A stretch of DNA of 56,613 nt from Candidatus Aenigmatarchaeota archaeon (lineage in GTDB: Archaea > Aenigmatarchaeota > Aenigmatarchaeia > CG10238-14): contig JAOAJH010000006.1 of assembly GCA_026414305.1 (NCBI GenBank), positions 1 through 56,613 of the forward strand, in the 5' to 3' direction. The notes below the pieces were generated by a model. It did not search any database, was not told the origin of the DNA, and saw only the letters and a program-made list of their open reading frames with translations. Every line of letters starts with the position of its first letter. Positions within the stretch are counted from its first letter, which is position 1. Both the position numbers and the translations under genes were made by a program. This document shows positions 7,153 through 15,382 of the stretch, piece by piece.

Positions 7153-7850
7153 ACAAATGAAGTTATTATGTCAACTATCTGCTTTATTTCAAACCTTGGT
7201 TTCCATTTGAAATAACTGTCAGCCATTTTTATTGTGCCTTTGTCCCCATTTATTGTAACCATGTATTCCCTTGACATGTATTTTATTTTTGGTATTATTG
7301 ATATCATCCTTAAAGAGTCTGGTTTTGCTTTCAAATAAGTGCTGTATTTTTCGTTGTTTTCTAGATGTCTACCTCTTATTATGCTATACCACAATCCATG
7401 TATATACTTGAACATTGCCTGTTTCAACTCACTGCTGTAAGCATTTACAATTTTTGCAAGCTGATCTGCTGTAAGTGAATATGTGTAAAATTTTGCTGAT
7501 AGTATTTTTTCAAGCTTCTGTTTTATTGCTTCTGTAATAGCATCATATCCTCTATATATTTCTAGTGTTTTTTTCTTTACATCCAAAAAACAATATATTT
7601 TTCTTATTATCTTTTCCTTGCCATTTTCCTTTAAATATTGTACTATTTCTGACGCATCTTCTGGAAACAACCTTGATAGCCCGTTTTCCACATTTTCTTC
7701 AAACCAAACATCAATTTCAACCTCATCCTCTCTGAATCTTGATTCTTTAGCCCTAAATGTAAAGCCATTTTCTCTCCTTCCGTCAAGCAGCTTAACTGTT
7801 TGGTTTTTTGATATTATTTCATCAAATTTGAACAAACTTATCGTCGTCAT
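7149..7850 (-). CDS. Uncharacterised protein co-translated with PIN nuclease
   Basis: The start is set at ATG 7850 because a GGTGGTGTA ribosome-binding site lies directly before it; the open frame extends 20 codons further upstream to 7910 without such a site. The 233-residue product starts MTTISLFKFDEI. It has a probably strand-rich first third (NGFTFRAKESRF, VEIDVWF), a helical middle and a C-terminal strand pair (REYMVTINGDKGTIKM) before a closing helix. No signal peptide or membrane segment is present. I do not recognise a family. Four-base overlap with the PIN gene and divergence from an HTH gene suggest a functional module; the protein could be an antitoxin-like partner or an RNA-binding cofactor. 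Confidence 0.6.
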   Translation of the reverse strand: MTTISLFKFDEIISKNQTVKLLDGRRENGFTFRAKESRFREDEVEIDVWFEENVENGLSRLFPEDASEIVQYLKENGKEKIIRKIYCFLDVKKKTLEIYRGYDAITEAIKQKLEKILSAKFYTYSLTADQLAKIVNAYSSELKQAMFKYIHGLWYSIIRGRHLENNEKYSTYLKAKPDSLRMISIIPKIKYMSREYMVTINGDKGTIKMADSYFKWKPRFEIKQIVDIITSFV

Positions 7851-7872
7851 TACACCACCTTTTATATTCTTT

Positions 7873-7924
7873 ATTGTATATACATTAATAATAATACATT
7901 TAAACTCCAATTTATATATACAAT
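7873..7924. promoter_or_regulatory. Perfect 10-bp inverted repeat in divergent promoter region
   Basis: Arms ATTGTATATA (7873-7882) and TATATACAAT (7915-7924) are exact reverse complements separated by 32 AT-rich bases. The repeat is centred almost midway between the divergent starts at 7850 and 7940. Likely TATA elements lie inside it or overlap its arms. Such symmetry is what a dimeric or tetrameric repressor would bind, most simply the HTH protein encoded to the right. This is an inference; AT-rich DNA also gives chance symmetry. Confidence 0.5.
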
Positions 7925-7939
7925 TAAGGTGAGGTTTGT

Positions 7940-8410
7940 ATGAATGTTAAAAAAGGGGCAGAGGGTTTTGAATATGACACAAAAAATACCTACAAAATTC
8001 TTGATTTGTTGAAACAAAACATAAGAGGCCTTACTATAACTGAAATAGCAGAAAAATTGCTATTAAATAGACACACAGTTACAAAAATTCTTGAAAAATT
8101 ACTTATAGAAAAAAGAGTCAATTATGACGAAAAAGGAGCTGCAAAAATATTTTATTATGTTGGTGAAGGGAAGTTTGTAGGTAAAATAGATCAAGGGAAA
8201 CAGGACACTTTGTGGATTGATGTTTTCAAGCCATATTATGCAGGCGAGGAAGAGCTTGTAAGGATAAATCAAACAAAACACGATAACCTGTCCAGATCAA
8301 GTAGCAAATATAGATCTGTTGGTGCTATAGCAATAAAAAAGAAAAGTGTTGTTAATCTGATAAGACTGCTAAGAGACGTTGCAAAGAATGATTTAGGTCT
8401 TGACATTTGA
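7940..8410 (+). CDS. Winged helix-turn-helix transcriptional regulator
   Basis: The 156-residue protein has an N-terminal wHTH at about residues 15-70: LDLLKQNIRGLTITEIAEKL, then LNRHTVTKILEKLL as recognition helix, followed by a short wing (KRVNYDEKGAAKIFYYV). The C-terminal half (about 75-156) is a separate alpha/beta region of unknown fold that may sense a signal. Translation begins behind GGTGAGG. It is divergent from the unknown/PIN gene pair and shares a promoter region containing a perfect inverted repeat, so it probably controls that pair and itself. Its 3' end overlaps the convergent glycosyltransferase by 18 bases. Confidence 0.75.
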   Translation: MNVKKGAEGFEYDTKNTYKILDLLKQNIRGLTITEIAEKLLLNRHTVTKILEKLLIEKRVNYDEKGAAKIFYYVGEGKFVGKIDQGKQDTLWIDVFKPYYAGEEELVRINQTKHDNLSRSSSKYRSVGAIAIKKKSVVNLIRLLRDVAKNDLGLDI

Positions 8411-9505
8411 TTTAGAGACAATATCAATTAACTTTTTACCTGCTTGCAAATTCATGCTAGCTATCTTTTCAAGGTTATGCTGTTTTTTCTTTAAAATCCA
8501 TCTTTTGTTTACAATTGTTTTTATTAGGTTTGATGCTTTTGTTGGCTCTTCTGCAACCCAACCTAAATTATACTTTCTTATTAGATCTAAATTACCATCC
8601 TCCTGCCCGCTTATGTGTGAAATTGCTATAAATGGCTTTTTCATTGAAACGCTTTCAAAAATCAGATTTGGCCCGGCCTTACCTATTACTACATCTGAAA
8701 CAGCAATAAAGTCGTTCATGTTTTTTGTAAAACCCCTTACAATAATGTTCGGTATGTTTGGATTTATTGCCTTGAACATCGAGTGGGTTTGTTTTATTAT
8801 TTTAGCCAATCCTTTATTGTTCCCGCATATGAATATAATCTGCAAGTCTTTGAATTTAGACAAAAACAAGCTTGGTAAAAGCATTATTATTGCATTGTTA
8901 CCTTCACTTCCACCACAAAACATAAGGGTGAATTTGTCCTGAATTCCATATCTTTTTTTAATTTTTTGTATATCATGATCCTGGAAAAATTCCTTTCTCA
9001 CAAGCCAACCTGTTTGCACTATTTTGTTTTTACTTATACCATTTTTAATTCCGGCTGAAAGCACGTAGTTGTTAAATCCAATGTTGTAGTCAGCTTCTTT
9101 TGCAAACAATAAAGGATGCATTGTAACAGGGTCTGAAACAATGTTAATAAATTTAAACTTCGAAACAGGCCTTATCTCATCTAGTACAGGGTTATACCCA
9201 AAATAAGTGGAAATTACGACATCAGGTTTTTCCTTTTTCAAAATACTTAGAACTTTCTTTCTGTACTTAACTAGAAAATAGTTTTTCACAATTTCAGAAA
9301 GATTCTCATTTTTCACAATTTCAAAAGGTATTCTTGTCATAAAAGGCAGAAATCTGTATGAAGCTTTGTAAAATCCCCATGCAAACCTGTCTTCAATTAT
9401 GTTTATTATTTTTATTCTTGCACCTGGTATTTCCTTTAGAAAACTTTTTGCTGCTTGCGCAAGGCTAGTATGACCTGTTATTGCGGTGAATATCAATATC
9501 TTCAT
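8393..9505 (-). CDS. GT28-type glycosyltransferase, MGDG synthase/MurG-like
   Basis: The 370-residue protein has a two-domain GT-B layout. The N-terminal part begins KILIFTAITGHTSLAQAAK, equivalent to the GxGH motif of diacylglycerol glycosyltransferases, and the region FAWGFYKASYRFLP resembles the MGDG synthase membrane-contact segment. The C-terminal part holds the nucleotide-sugar site: LMFCGGSEG, then VSDVVIGKAGPNLIFESVS with the conserved glycine and glutamate, and the QEDGN motif. It probably adds a sugar from a nucleotide donor to a lipid at the inner membrane face. Archaeal lipids being ether-linked, the acceptor may be archaeol rather than diacylglycerol. It has no operon partner. 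Confidence 0.78.
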   Translation of the reverse strand: MKILIFTAITGHTSLAQAAKSFLKEIPGARIKIINIIEDRFAWGFYKASYRFLPFMTRIPFEIVKNENLSEIVKNYFLVKYRKKVLSILKKEKPDVVISTYFGYNPVLDEIRPVSKFKFINIVSDPVTMHPLLFAKEADYNIGFNNYVLSAGIKNGISKNKIVQTGWLVRKEFFQDHDIQKIKKRYGIQDKFTLMFCGGSEGNNAIIMLLPSLFLSKFKDLQIIFICGNNKGLAKIIKQTHSMFKAINPNIPNIIVRGFTKNMNDFIAVSDVVIGKAGPNLIFESVSMKKPFIAISHISGQEDGNLDLIRKYNLGWVAEEPTKASNLIKTIVNKRWILKKKQHNLEKIASMNLQAGKKLIDIVSKSNVKT

Positions 9506-9573
9506 ACTTCAACTAATATAATTAGTGAATAGGTTTTTATTTATATTTTAAATTCAATATTCAAGTTGATTTT

Positions 9574-9987
9574 ATGGTGAGTTTGAAGGAAGCTCAGGAA
9601 AAAATATCTAGATATCAGGTGCTAGGGGAAAAACTGAAAATGTATGACAATAGAAGACAACTTTTGTCAGCAAGGATAGCAGAGGTTGAAATGTGTCAAT
9701 CCACTTTAAGTGAGGTTGAGGAAAACAAAGAAACCATCGTACCGATTGGTGGCGGTGTTTTTATTAAAGCAGTCATAAAGGATTCGGACAAAATGATATA
9801 TATGATAAGCAGGGACACGGCAGTTGAAATGGATAAAGAAAAAATAAAAGAAAACATGCAAAAAAACAAGAAAACACTAGAAGAAGCTTTGAATATGATA
9901 GAAAATGATATGATGAAAATACAGGAAGAAATGATGAAATTAGAGCCTGAAATTAGAAGTTTTATAGAAAAACAACAAAGTGGTTAG
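9574..9987 (+). CDS. pfdA: Prefoldin alpha subunit
   Basis: The 137-residue protein has the prefoldin alpha pattern: an N-terminal helix (EAQEKISRYQVLGEKL), a central beta hairpin pair (EENKETIVPIGGGVFIKAVI and KMIYMISRDTAVEM), and a C-terminal helix rich in E, M and K. Two alpha and four beta subunits form the jellyfish-like hexamer that passes unfolded proteins to the thermosome, whose gene is at 20006 here; prefoldin beta is at 43936. The stop codon abuts the ATG of ftsY, a frequent archaeal pairing. Confidence 0.92.
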   Translation: MVSLKEAQEKISRYQVLGEKLKMYDNRRQLLSARIAEVEMCQSTLSEVEENKETIVPIGGGVFIKAVIKDSDKMIYMISRDTAVEMDKEKIKENMQKNKKTLEEALNMIENDMMKIQEEMMKLEPEIRSFIEKQQSG

Positions 9988-10965
9988 ATGTTTGATTTCC
10001 TGAAAAAAAAGTTGAATGAAGTAGTCAAAAAAGTAACTGATAAAGTAGCGCCTAAAGAAAAGGAAAAAAAACCAAAACCAAAAAAAGAAGAAAAAAAGGA
10101 AACATTTACAACAAAAATTGTCAAAGCCTTTACTGAGATAAATGTCAGTCCTGAAAAAGTTGATGAAATATTTCAAGAGATAGAGATCGATTTACTTGAA
10201 GCAGATGTTGCTGTCGAAGCGATTGACAAGATAAAAGAGGATTTAAAAAAAGAGATTGTTGGTAAAAGCATCAAAAAATCAGAATTGGAAAAGCACATAA
10301 AAAATGTGTTTAAAAAGACTTTGAATGAAATGCTTGATGTTCCTAAAATAGATTTGATGAAAAAACTGGAAAAGAAACCGACTCTTTTTGTGTTTTTAGG
10401 TTTTAATGGATCAGGAAAGACGACGACAATGGCTAAAATAGCATATTGGCTTCAATCCAAAAAATTATCATGTGTTTTTGCTGCAGGCGATTCTTTTAGA
10501 GCAGCTAGCATAGAGCAGCTAGAAGAGCACGGCAAAAAACTTAATGTAAATGTCATCAAACATCAATATGGCGCAGACCCAGCTGCGGTTATATTTGATG
10601 CTGTTAAATATGCTCAAGCAAAAAAAATAGATGTTGTTTTGGCTGACACAGCAGGAAGGACACACACAAACAAAAATTTGATGGATCAATTGGAAAAAAT
10701 AGTTAGAGTAAACAAACCTGATTTGAAGATACTTGTCATAGACAGCATGACAGGCAATGATATAATAAATCAATGCAGGATGTTTGACCAGGCAGTTGGT
10801 GTTGATGCTTTGGTGCTGACAAAGACAGATGTTTCAAACAAAGGCGGCAGCATACTATCAGCTGCTTATGTTCTTAAAAAACCAATTCTGTTTTTAGGAA
10901 CAGGCCAATCATACAAGGATTTACATGAATACAATCCAAAAGAGATAGCTGAAAAGCTCATTTAA
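9988..10965 (+). CDS. ftsY: Signal recognition particle receptor FtsY
   Basis: The 325-residue SRP receptor GTPase has a lysine-rich N-terminal A region (residues about 20-45, KEKEKKPKPKKEEKK) that probably touches membrane lipids, then the helical N domain (about 50-125) and the GTPase G domain. G motifs are visible: GFNGSGKTTT, the DSFRAAS insertion loop, DTAGR, and LTKTD. FtsY docks SRP-ribosome complexes on the membrane. SRP54 is encoded 43 bases downstream on the same strand, so receptor and particle protein are probably co-expressed. Confidence 0.95.
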   Translation: MFDFLKKKLNEVVKKVTDKVAPKEKEKKPKPKKEEKKETFTTKIVKAFTEINVSPEKVDEIFQEIEIDLLEADVAVEAIDKIKEDLKKEIVGKSIKKSELEKHIKNVFKKTLNEMLDVPKIDLMKKLEKKPTLFVFLGFNGSGKTTTMAKIAYWLQSKKLSCVFAAGDSFRAASIEQLEEHGKKLNVNVIKHQYGADPAAVIFDAVKYAQAKKIDVVLADTAGRTHTNKNLMDQLEKIVRVNKPDLKILVIDSMTGNDIINQCRMFDQAVGVDALVLTKTDVSNKGGSILSAAYVLKKPILFLGTGQSYKDLHEYNPKEIAEKLI

Positions 10966-11008
10966 GGTTAATATTTAAAATATATTTTTCATTTATCTTA
11001 AAGAGAAT

Positions 11009-12328
11009 ATGTTGGATTTTGGCAAAAAAATAACAGAGCTTATAAGCAAAGCCTTAGGCAGATCTACAGTTGACAGGGAAACTGTTGAATCAATCATCAA
11101 AGGTTTACAAAGAATCCTTTTGCAATCAGATGTTGATGTAAAGCTTGTTTACGAATTATCAAACAAAATAAGAGACAGATGCTTCAAGGAAAAAGTGCAA
11201 GAGGGTTTGACACTAAGAGAGCATGTGACAAAAGTAATTTATGAAGAGCTTGTCAACTTACTTGGTAGAGAGAAAGCTGGTTTGAAAGCGAAAAATAGAA
11301 TAATGCTTTTAGGTTTGTATGGAGTCGGCAAGACAACCACTTGTGGCAAGCTTGTAAAATATTTCCAGAAACATGGCTCAAAACCAGCTTTAATAGCTTG
11401 CGATTATCACAGACCTGCTGCAACCGAACAGCTTAGACAGATAGCTGAAAAATTGAATGTGCCCATACATATAGATGAAAGTAAAAACCCTTTCAATGCT
11501 GTTGAAAATGGATTGAAAAGATTTGCAAAAAATGATGTTATAATCATAGATACTGCTGGTAGAGATGCTTTGGACAAGGAATTAAGCGATGAGCTGAAGA
11601 AGATAGGCAAGATAGCAAAGCCTGATGAAGTTTTGCTTGTTATCCCAGCTGATTTAGGCAGAACAGCAGGACAGCAAGCGGCAGAATTCAACAAGCTTGT
11701 CGGCATCACTGGCGTAATTGTAACAAAAATGGATGGTACAGCAAAAGGCGGTGCTGCTCTTTCATCATGCTATGCCACAGGCGCAAATGTCAAATTCATA
11801 GGTGTTGGAGAGAAGCTTGAACAACTTGAAGAATATGATCCTGTAAGGTTTGTTTCAAGAATGCTAGGAATGGGTGATTTGGAAGCATTGATGGAAAAGG
11901 TGAAAGAAGCAGAGTTAGATGAGGATGATGCTAAAAGAATAATGTCTGGTAAATTTACATTAAAAGACTTTTATGACCAAATAGCAGGTATACAAAAAAT
12001 GGGTCCTTTGAGCGGAATAGTTGAAATGATTCCTGGTTTTAGTTCAGCTTTGCCTGAAGATCTTGTCAATATACAAGAAGCCAAGTTGAAAAAATTCAAG
12101 TATATAATTGATAGCATGACTGAGCAAGAAAGAAATGAACCTGAAATAGTCAATTCTTCAAGAATAAAAAGGATAGCAAAAGGTGCTGGTGTTAGTGAAA
12201 AAGATGTTAGAGAGTTGCTAAAACAATATGATTTGACAAAAAAAGTAATAAAAAAAGTTGGCGGCACAGCTTCAATAAAAAGAGGCCAACTTGCAAAACT
12301 TGCAAAGAAATTTGGATTGAAGTTTTAA
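11009..12328 (+). CDS. srp54: Signal recognition particle protein SRP54
   Basis: The 439-residue protein carries the N domain (about 1-90), the GTPase domain with GLYGVGKTTT, DYHRPAATEQL, DTAGRD and VTKMDG, and the C-terminal M domain from about 300. The M domain shows the RNA-binding HTH segment RIKRIAKGAGVSEKDVRELL and the flexible MGPL region of the signal-peptide groove. Length is usual for archaea. Following ftsY, it forms the protein-targeting pair. TrmY begins 17 bases downstream. Confidence 0.96.
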   Translation: MLDFGKKITELISKALGRSTVDRETVESIIKGLQRILLQSDVDVKLVYELSNKIRDRCFKEKVQEGLTLREHVTKVIYEELVNLLGREKAGLKAKNRIMLLGLYGVGKTTTCGKLVKYFQKHGSKPALIACDYHRPAATEQLRQIAEKLNVPIHIDESKNPFNAVENGLKRFAKNDVIIIDTAGRDALDKELSDELKKIGKIAKPDEVLLVIPADLGRTAGQQAAEFNKLVGITGVIVTKMDGTAKGGAALSSCYATGANVKFIGVGEKLEQLEEYDPVRFVSRMLGMGDLEALMEKVKEAELDEDDAKRIMSGKFTLKDFYDQIAGIQKMGPLSGIVEMIPGFSSALPEDLVNIQEAKLKKFKYIIDSMTEQERNEPEIVNSSRIKRIAKGAGVSEKDVRELLKQYDLTKKVIKKVGGTASIKRGQLAKLAKKFGLKF

Positions 12329-12345
12329 TTAAAAAGGTGGTTTAA

Positions 12346-12897
12346 ATTAGAAGGTTTTTGCTAAAAGCATCTCGAGCTGCTACAGGTGATTTTTCAATAA
12401 ACAACATATCTGGAGCCGGAAGAATGGATGTTGTGTGCAGATCTTTAACATCTGCTTTGTGGCTTTCTGATAGGCTAAGAGATGACACCATTTTTCATGC
12501 TTTACTAGAAGGCCAACCAAAACCGCCAAAGCTGTTAACGTTTGACCCTTTGAAGATGAAGAGGTTTTATCCTGATGAAAGGAACATAGCATCACACATA
12601 CGCTTGGCTTTGTTGGGGAAGCAAAAATCAATAAAAGTAGAAGAAATATCATTCAAAGATTTTATAAACCAAGCAAAAACACAAATAATCTTTTTAGACA
12701 AATATGGTGAAGACATAAGAAGAGTTTACATAGAAGATGATGTGCTTTTTGTTTTAGGCGATGACAAAGGTTTAAGCGATGATGATAAAGAATTTCTCAA
12801 AAACAAATCAATCAAAGTTTCAGTTGGTAAAAAAGTTTATTTATCTTCCCAAGTAATTTCAATAGTTCAGAATGAATTGGACAGGAGGATTGAATGA
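12346..12897 (+). CDS. trmY: tRNA (pseudouridine54-N1)-methyltransferase TrmY, ATT start
   Basis: The protein is the SPOUT-family TrmY, which makes N1-methylpseudouridine at tRNA position 54. Characteristic parts are SGAGRMDVVCRSLTSAL, the PDERNIASHIR segment, and FVLGDDKGL forming the SAM-binding knot. The first in-frame standard start is TTG at 12358, but that removes the first strand. Homologues open with M-R-x-F; here the codons from 12346 read ATT-AGA-AGG-TTT (I/M R R F L L K A), preceded by AAGGTGG at a correct spacing and by an in-frame stop at 12343. ATT is therefore the most likely start, or an ATG altered by one base. It overlaps Pus10 by four bases. Confidence 0.88.
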   Translation: MRRFLLKASRAATGDFSINNISGAGRMDVVCRSLTSALWLSDRLRDDTIFHALLEGQPKPPKLLTFDPLKMKRFYPDERNIASHIRLALLGKQKSIKVEEISFKDFINQAKTQIIFLDKYGEDIRRVYIEDDVLFVLGDDKGLSDDDKEFLKNKSIKVSVGKKVYLSSQVISIVQNELDRRIE

Positions 12898-14102
12898 AAA
12901 TAACAGATTTTCTTGAGCAAATTTTGAAAGACAAATATCTTTGTGATAATTGCCTAGGCAGGCAGTTTGCTTCTTTGCTTACAGGTTATACAAACAAGCA
13001 AAGAGGTCAAGCTATAAGGATGTATTTGGCATTTCTAGCTGAAGCAGATCAAATAAAGATAAAACCATCAAATTTTTATGGCATGCAATTTAGGCTGAAA
13101 AAGATGAAAGCAGAAAAAGAAAAATGCCATTTGTGTGATGATATTTTTACAAAAGTTGATGAAAAGGCAAAAAGAATTGCAAAAAAAATAGAAGGCTACG
13201 AGTTTAATACATTTCTATTGGGAACAAACCCGCCAAACGATATAATGAAAAGAGAAACAGAATTTTGGGAAGAATATGGAATAGAGTGGGCGGAGTCAAT
13301 AAACACAGAAATAAACAGGGAGATTGGAAAGTCAATATCTAAATTAATATCAAAAGAGCTTGATAGAAAAACACCAGACATAACAATATTGTATGACTTT
13401 GACAAGAAAAAAATAGATTTTATTGTAAGATCTGTTTTTGTATATGGCAAATATCAAAAATTGTCTAGAAAAATGCCGCAATGTAGGTGGAAATCCGTTG
13501 TATATAAGCATTCTGTGCAGTCTGTTATAGAAAAACCTTTGCTTGCACAAACAAAAGGAGAAAAGACAAGTTTTCATGGCGAAGGCAGAGAGGATGTGGA
13601 TGTTCGCTGTCTTGGGTGGAGGCCGTTTGTCATTGAAGTTTTGAACCCAAAAAAAAGGACGGTGAATATAAGTGATTTAAAAAACAGGATAAACAAGTCA
13701 AAATATGTCAAGGTAAAAGGCTTGCGAATTGCTTCTAAAATTGATGTGAAAGCAGTAAAGGCTGCAAAACCAGACAAGACATATAGAGCTATAGTTACTT
13801 TTGAGAATCCTGTTAGCAATGCAAGCGTGCTAAAAGCTTTAAAGGGGTGTGTTATAAATCAACAAACGCCGACTAGAGTAATTAAAAGAAGGGCTGATTT
13901 GCTGAGAAAAAGAAGAGTAAAGGATATAAAATATAAATTGCTTTCTAAAAATAGGTTAGAGTTGAAAACACATGCACAATCTGGTTTATATATAAAAGAG
14001 CTTATACATGGCGATGGCGGAAGGACAAGACCAAGTGTGCAAGAATTATTAAACAATAAAGTTAAAAATATTGAATTAGATGTAATAAAGATACATGAGT
14101 GA
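12894..14102 (+). CDS. pus10: tRNA pseudouridine synthase Pus10
   Basis: The 402-residue protein matches archaeal Pus10, which makes pseudouridine at tRNA positions 54 and 55. The N-terminal zinc module has CDNC and CHLC pairs followed by a THUMP-like region, and the catalytic domain has the GREDVDVRCLGWRPF motif with its catalytic aspartate. The C-terminal KRRADLLRKRRV and GLYIKELIHGDGGRTRPS segments are also typical. It overlaps TrmY by four bases (ATGA). TrmY methylates the pseudouridine 54 that Pus10 makes, so the gene order puts two successive steps on one message. Confidence 0.93.
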   Translation: MKITDFLEQILKDKYLCDNCLGRQFASLLTGYTNKQRGQAIRMYLAFLAEADQIKIKPSNFYGMQFRLKKMKAEKEKCHLCDDIFTKVDEKAKRIAKKIEGYEFNTFLLGTNPPNDIMKRETEFWEEYGIEWAESINTEINREIGKSISKLISKELDRKTPDITILYDFDKKKIDFIVRSVFVYGKYQKLSRKMPQCRWKSVVYKHSVQSVIEKPLLAQTKGEKTSFHGEGREDVDVRCLGWRPFVIEVLNPKKRTVNISDLKNRINKSKYVKVKGLRIASKIDVKAVKAAKPDKTYRAIVTFENPVSNASVLKALKGCVINQQTPTRVIKRRADLLRKRRVKDIKYKLLSKNRLELKTHAQSGLYIKELIHGDGGRTRPSVQELLNNKVKNIELDVIKIHE

Positions 14103-14108
14103 TGGAAA

Positions 14109-14393
14109 ATGGTAGTAAAATCCAAAGGTCCTCACAGAAGGACAAGAAGGATATTGAAAAGAAAATTAAGGGAAAAGTTTACTGTTAACAGGTTTTTACA
14201 GCAATTTCCCGTTGGTACAAAAGTGATGATAGACCTTGTGCCAGGGCAACCAAAAGGCAGGCCTTTCAAGAGATTTATAGGCAAAACAGGTGTAGTAATA
14301 GATAAAAGGGGCGAATCCTATATTATTAAAATAAAAGATGGCGGAAAGGAGAAACAGATAATATCAAGGCCAGAACATTTAAAACAAATATGA
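14109..14393 (+). CDS. rpl21e: Ribosomal protein L21e
   Basis: The 94-residue basic protein begins MVVKSKGPHRRTRRILKRK and has the SH3-like core FPVGTKVMIDLVPGQPKG and FIGKTGVVIDKRGESYIIKI, all typical of L21e of archaea and eukaryotes. It lies in the conserved order Pus10, L21e, Rpo4, DUF655, with gaps of only a few bases, so it is part of the same transcript. Confidence 0.95.
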   Translation: MVVKSKGPHRRTRRILKRKLREKFTVNRFLQQFPVGTKVMIDLVPGQPKGRPFKRFIGKTGVVIDKRGESYIIKIKDGGKEKQIISRPEHLKQI

Positions 14394-14403
14394 GATGATT
14401 TGC

Positions 14404-14733
14404 ATGGATGAACTTCTGAAAGAAAAGATAATAACTAATTCTGAAGCTTTAACTATTCTTGAGAAGAGATCAAAAGAAAAGGAGCTTAATTATGAACAAA
14501 AGAACGCTCTCGACCATTTGAAAAAATACACACAAATAAAAGAGGAAAAGGCAAAAGAGTTGTTTGAAAAATTGATGCAGACAGGCAAGCTGACTGAAAG
14601 GCAAATAGTCACAATAATAAACCTAATGCCAAAAGACAGGGATGACCTAAGAGTCATCCTGGAAAAGGATTATAAAAATTTCACAGATCAGGACAAAGAC
14701 CAAATTCTTGAAGCGGTAAAGGCCGCAAGATAA
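14404..14733 (+). CDS. rpoF: RNA polymerase subunit Rpo4 (RpoF)
   Basis: The protein of about 109 residues is the archaeal homologue of Rpb4, which pairs with Rpo7 to form the polymerase stalk. The helical signature is present: ITNSEALTILEKRSKEKELNYEQKNALDHLKKY and the HRDC-like C-terminal LTERQIVTIINLMP and DQDKDQILEAV. ATG at 14404 (MDELLKEK) fits family N-termini better than the in-frame ATG at 14395. The gene is in the L21e-Rpo4-DUF655 row. Confidence 0.92.
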   Translation: MDELLKEKIITNSEALTILEKRSKEKELNYEQKNALDHLKKYTQIKEEKAKELFEKLMQTGKLTERQIVTIINLMPKDRDDLRVILEKDYKNFTDQDKDQILEAVKAAR

Positions 14734-14745
14734 ATGGTGGTTTTC

Positions 14746-15279
14746 ATGAAAGAAGACTATATAATAGCCTTAGATTTTCTTCCGACAGGTCATGCAAGCA
14801 GTAGAAGGATGGAGCCAACAGTGCAGGGTATAGGTACAAAGTATATGAATTTGCTTGAGGTTGTTTTAAAACCAGGTGAAAGCGTCAAACCTGGTGATCT
14901 TGTTTATGTTGGAGATGGTAAATGGGACAAGGTAAAGCTTATCAAAGGAAGGATAAAATATAGTGAATTGACAAGCTTTGCTAAGCAAGAGTTGGAAATA
15001 GTTTTAGAAAAAATAATTGATGAAAATCAGCAGAAATATGTTGACTTCTTTAACAGAGCAGGGCCTTTAACAACAAGACTACATAGTCTGGAACTTTTAC
15101 AGGGAATTGGCAAAAAACACATGTGGGCAATTTTAGAAGCAAGAAAGCAAAAGAAATTTGAGAGTTTTGATGATTTAAGGCAAAGAGTTGAAATGCTACC
15201 AGACCCTAAAAAGATGATAAAGAGAAGGATAATAGACGAATTGAATGAAGTTGATAGGCATAAACTATTTGTTGTTTAA
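14746..15279 (+). CDS. DUF655 RNA-binding-like protein (OB fold plus HhH)
   Basis: This conserved archaeal protein has an N-terminal OB-like barrel (DYIIALDFLPTG, PTVQGIGTKYMNLLEVVLKPG, PGDLVYVG) and a helix-hairpin-helix segment (LELLQGIGKKHMWAILEARK). It belongs to DUF655, regularly encoded after Rpo4 and often before the KsgA rRNA methyltransferase, which is not present here. ATG 14746 is chosen over 14734 because the bases GGTGG in between serve as ribosome-binding site. Nucleic-acid binding is inferred from the folds; the role is unknown. Confidence 0.87.
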   Translation: MKEDYIIALDFLPTGHASSRRMEPTVQGIGTKYMNLLEVVLKPGESVKPGDLVYVGDGKWDKVKLIKGRIKYSELTSFAKQELEIVLEKIIDENQQKYVDFFNRAGPLTTRLHSLELLQGIGKKHMWAILEARKQKKFESFDDLRQRVEMLPDPKKMIKRRIIDELNEVDRHKLFVV

Positions 15280-15283
15280 ATTT

Positions 15284-15358
15284 TAGCGAGGGGAAGATTT
15301 GAACTTCCGACCTCTGGGTTATGAGCCCAGCGAGCACTCCAGGCTGCTCTACCTCGCT
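15284..15358 (-). tRNA. Initiator tRNA-Met, anticodon CAU
   Basis: The 75-base cloverleaf has acceptor AGCGAGG/CCTCGCT with A1-U72, D stem GAGC/GCTC, anticodon stem CTGGG/CCCAG with loop CTCATAA, T stem GGAAG/CTTCC and discriminator A. Three G-C pairs at the base of the anticodon stem (29-31 with 39-41) together with A1-U72 mark it as the initiator, not the elongator. No intron. Confidence 0.93.
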
Positions 15359-15382
15359 ATATCTATATAATCAAGAACTCAA

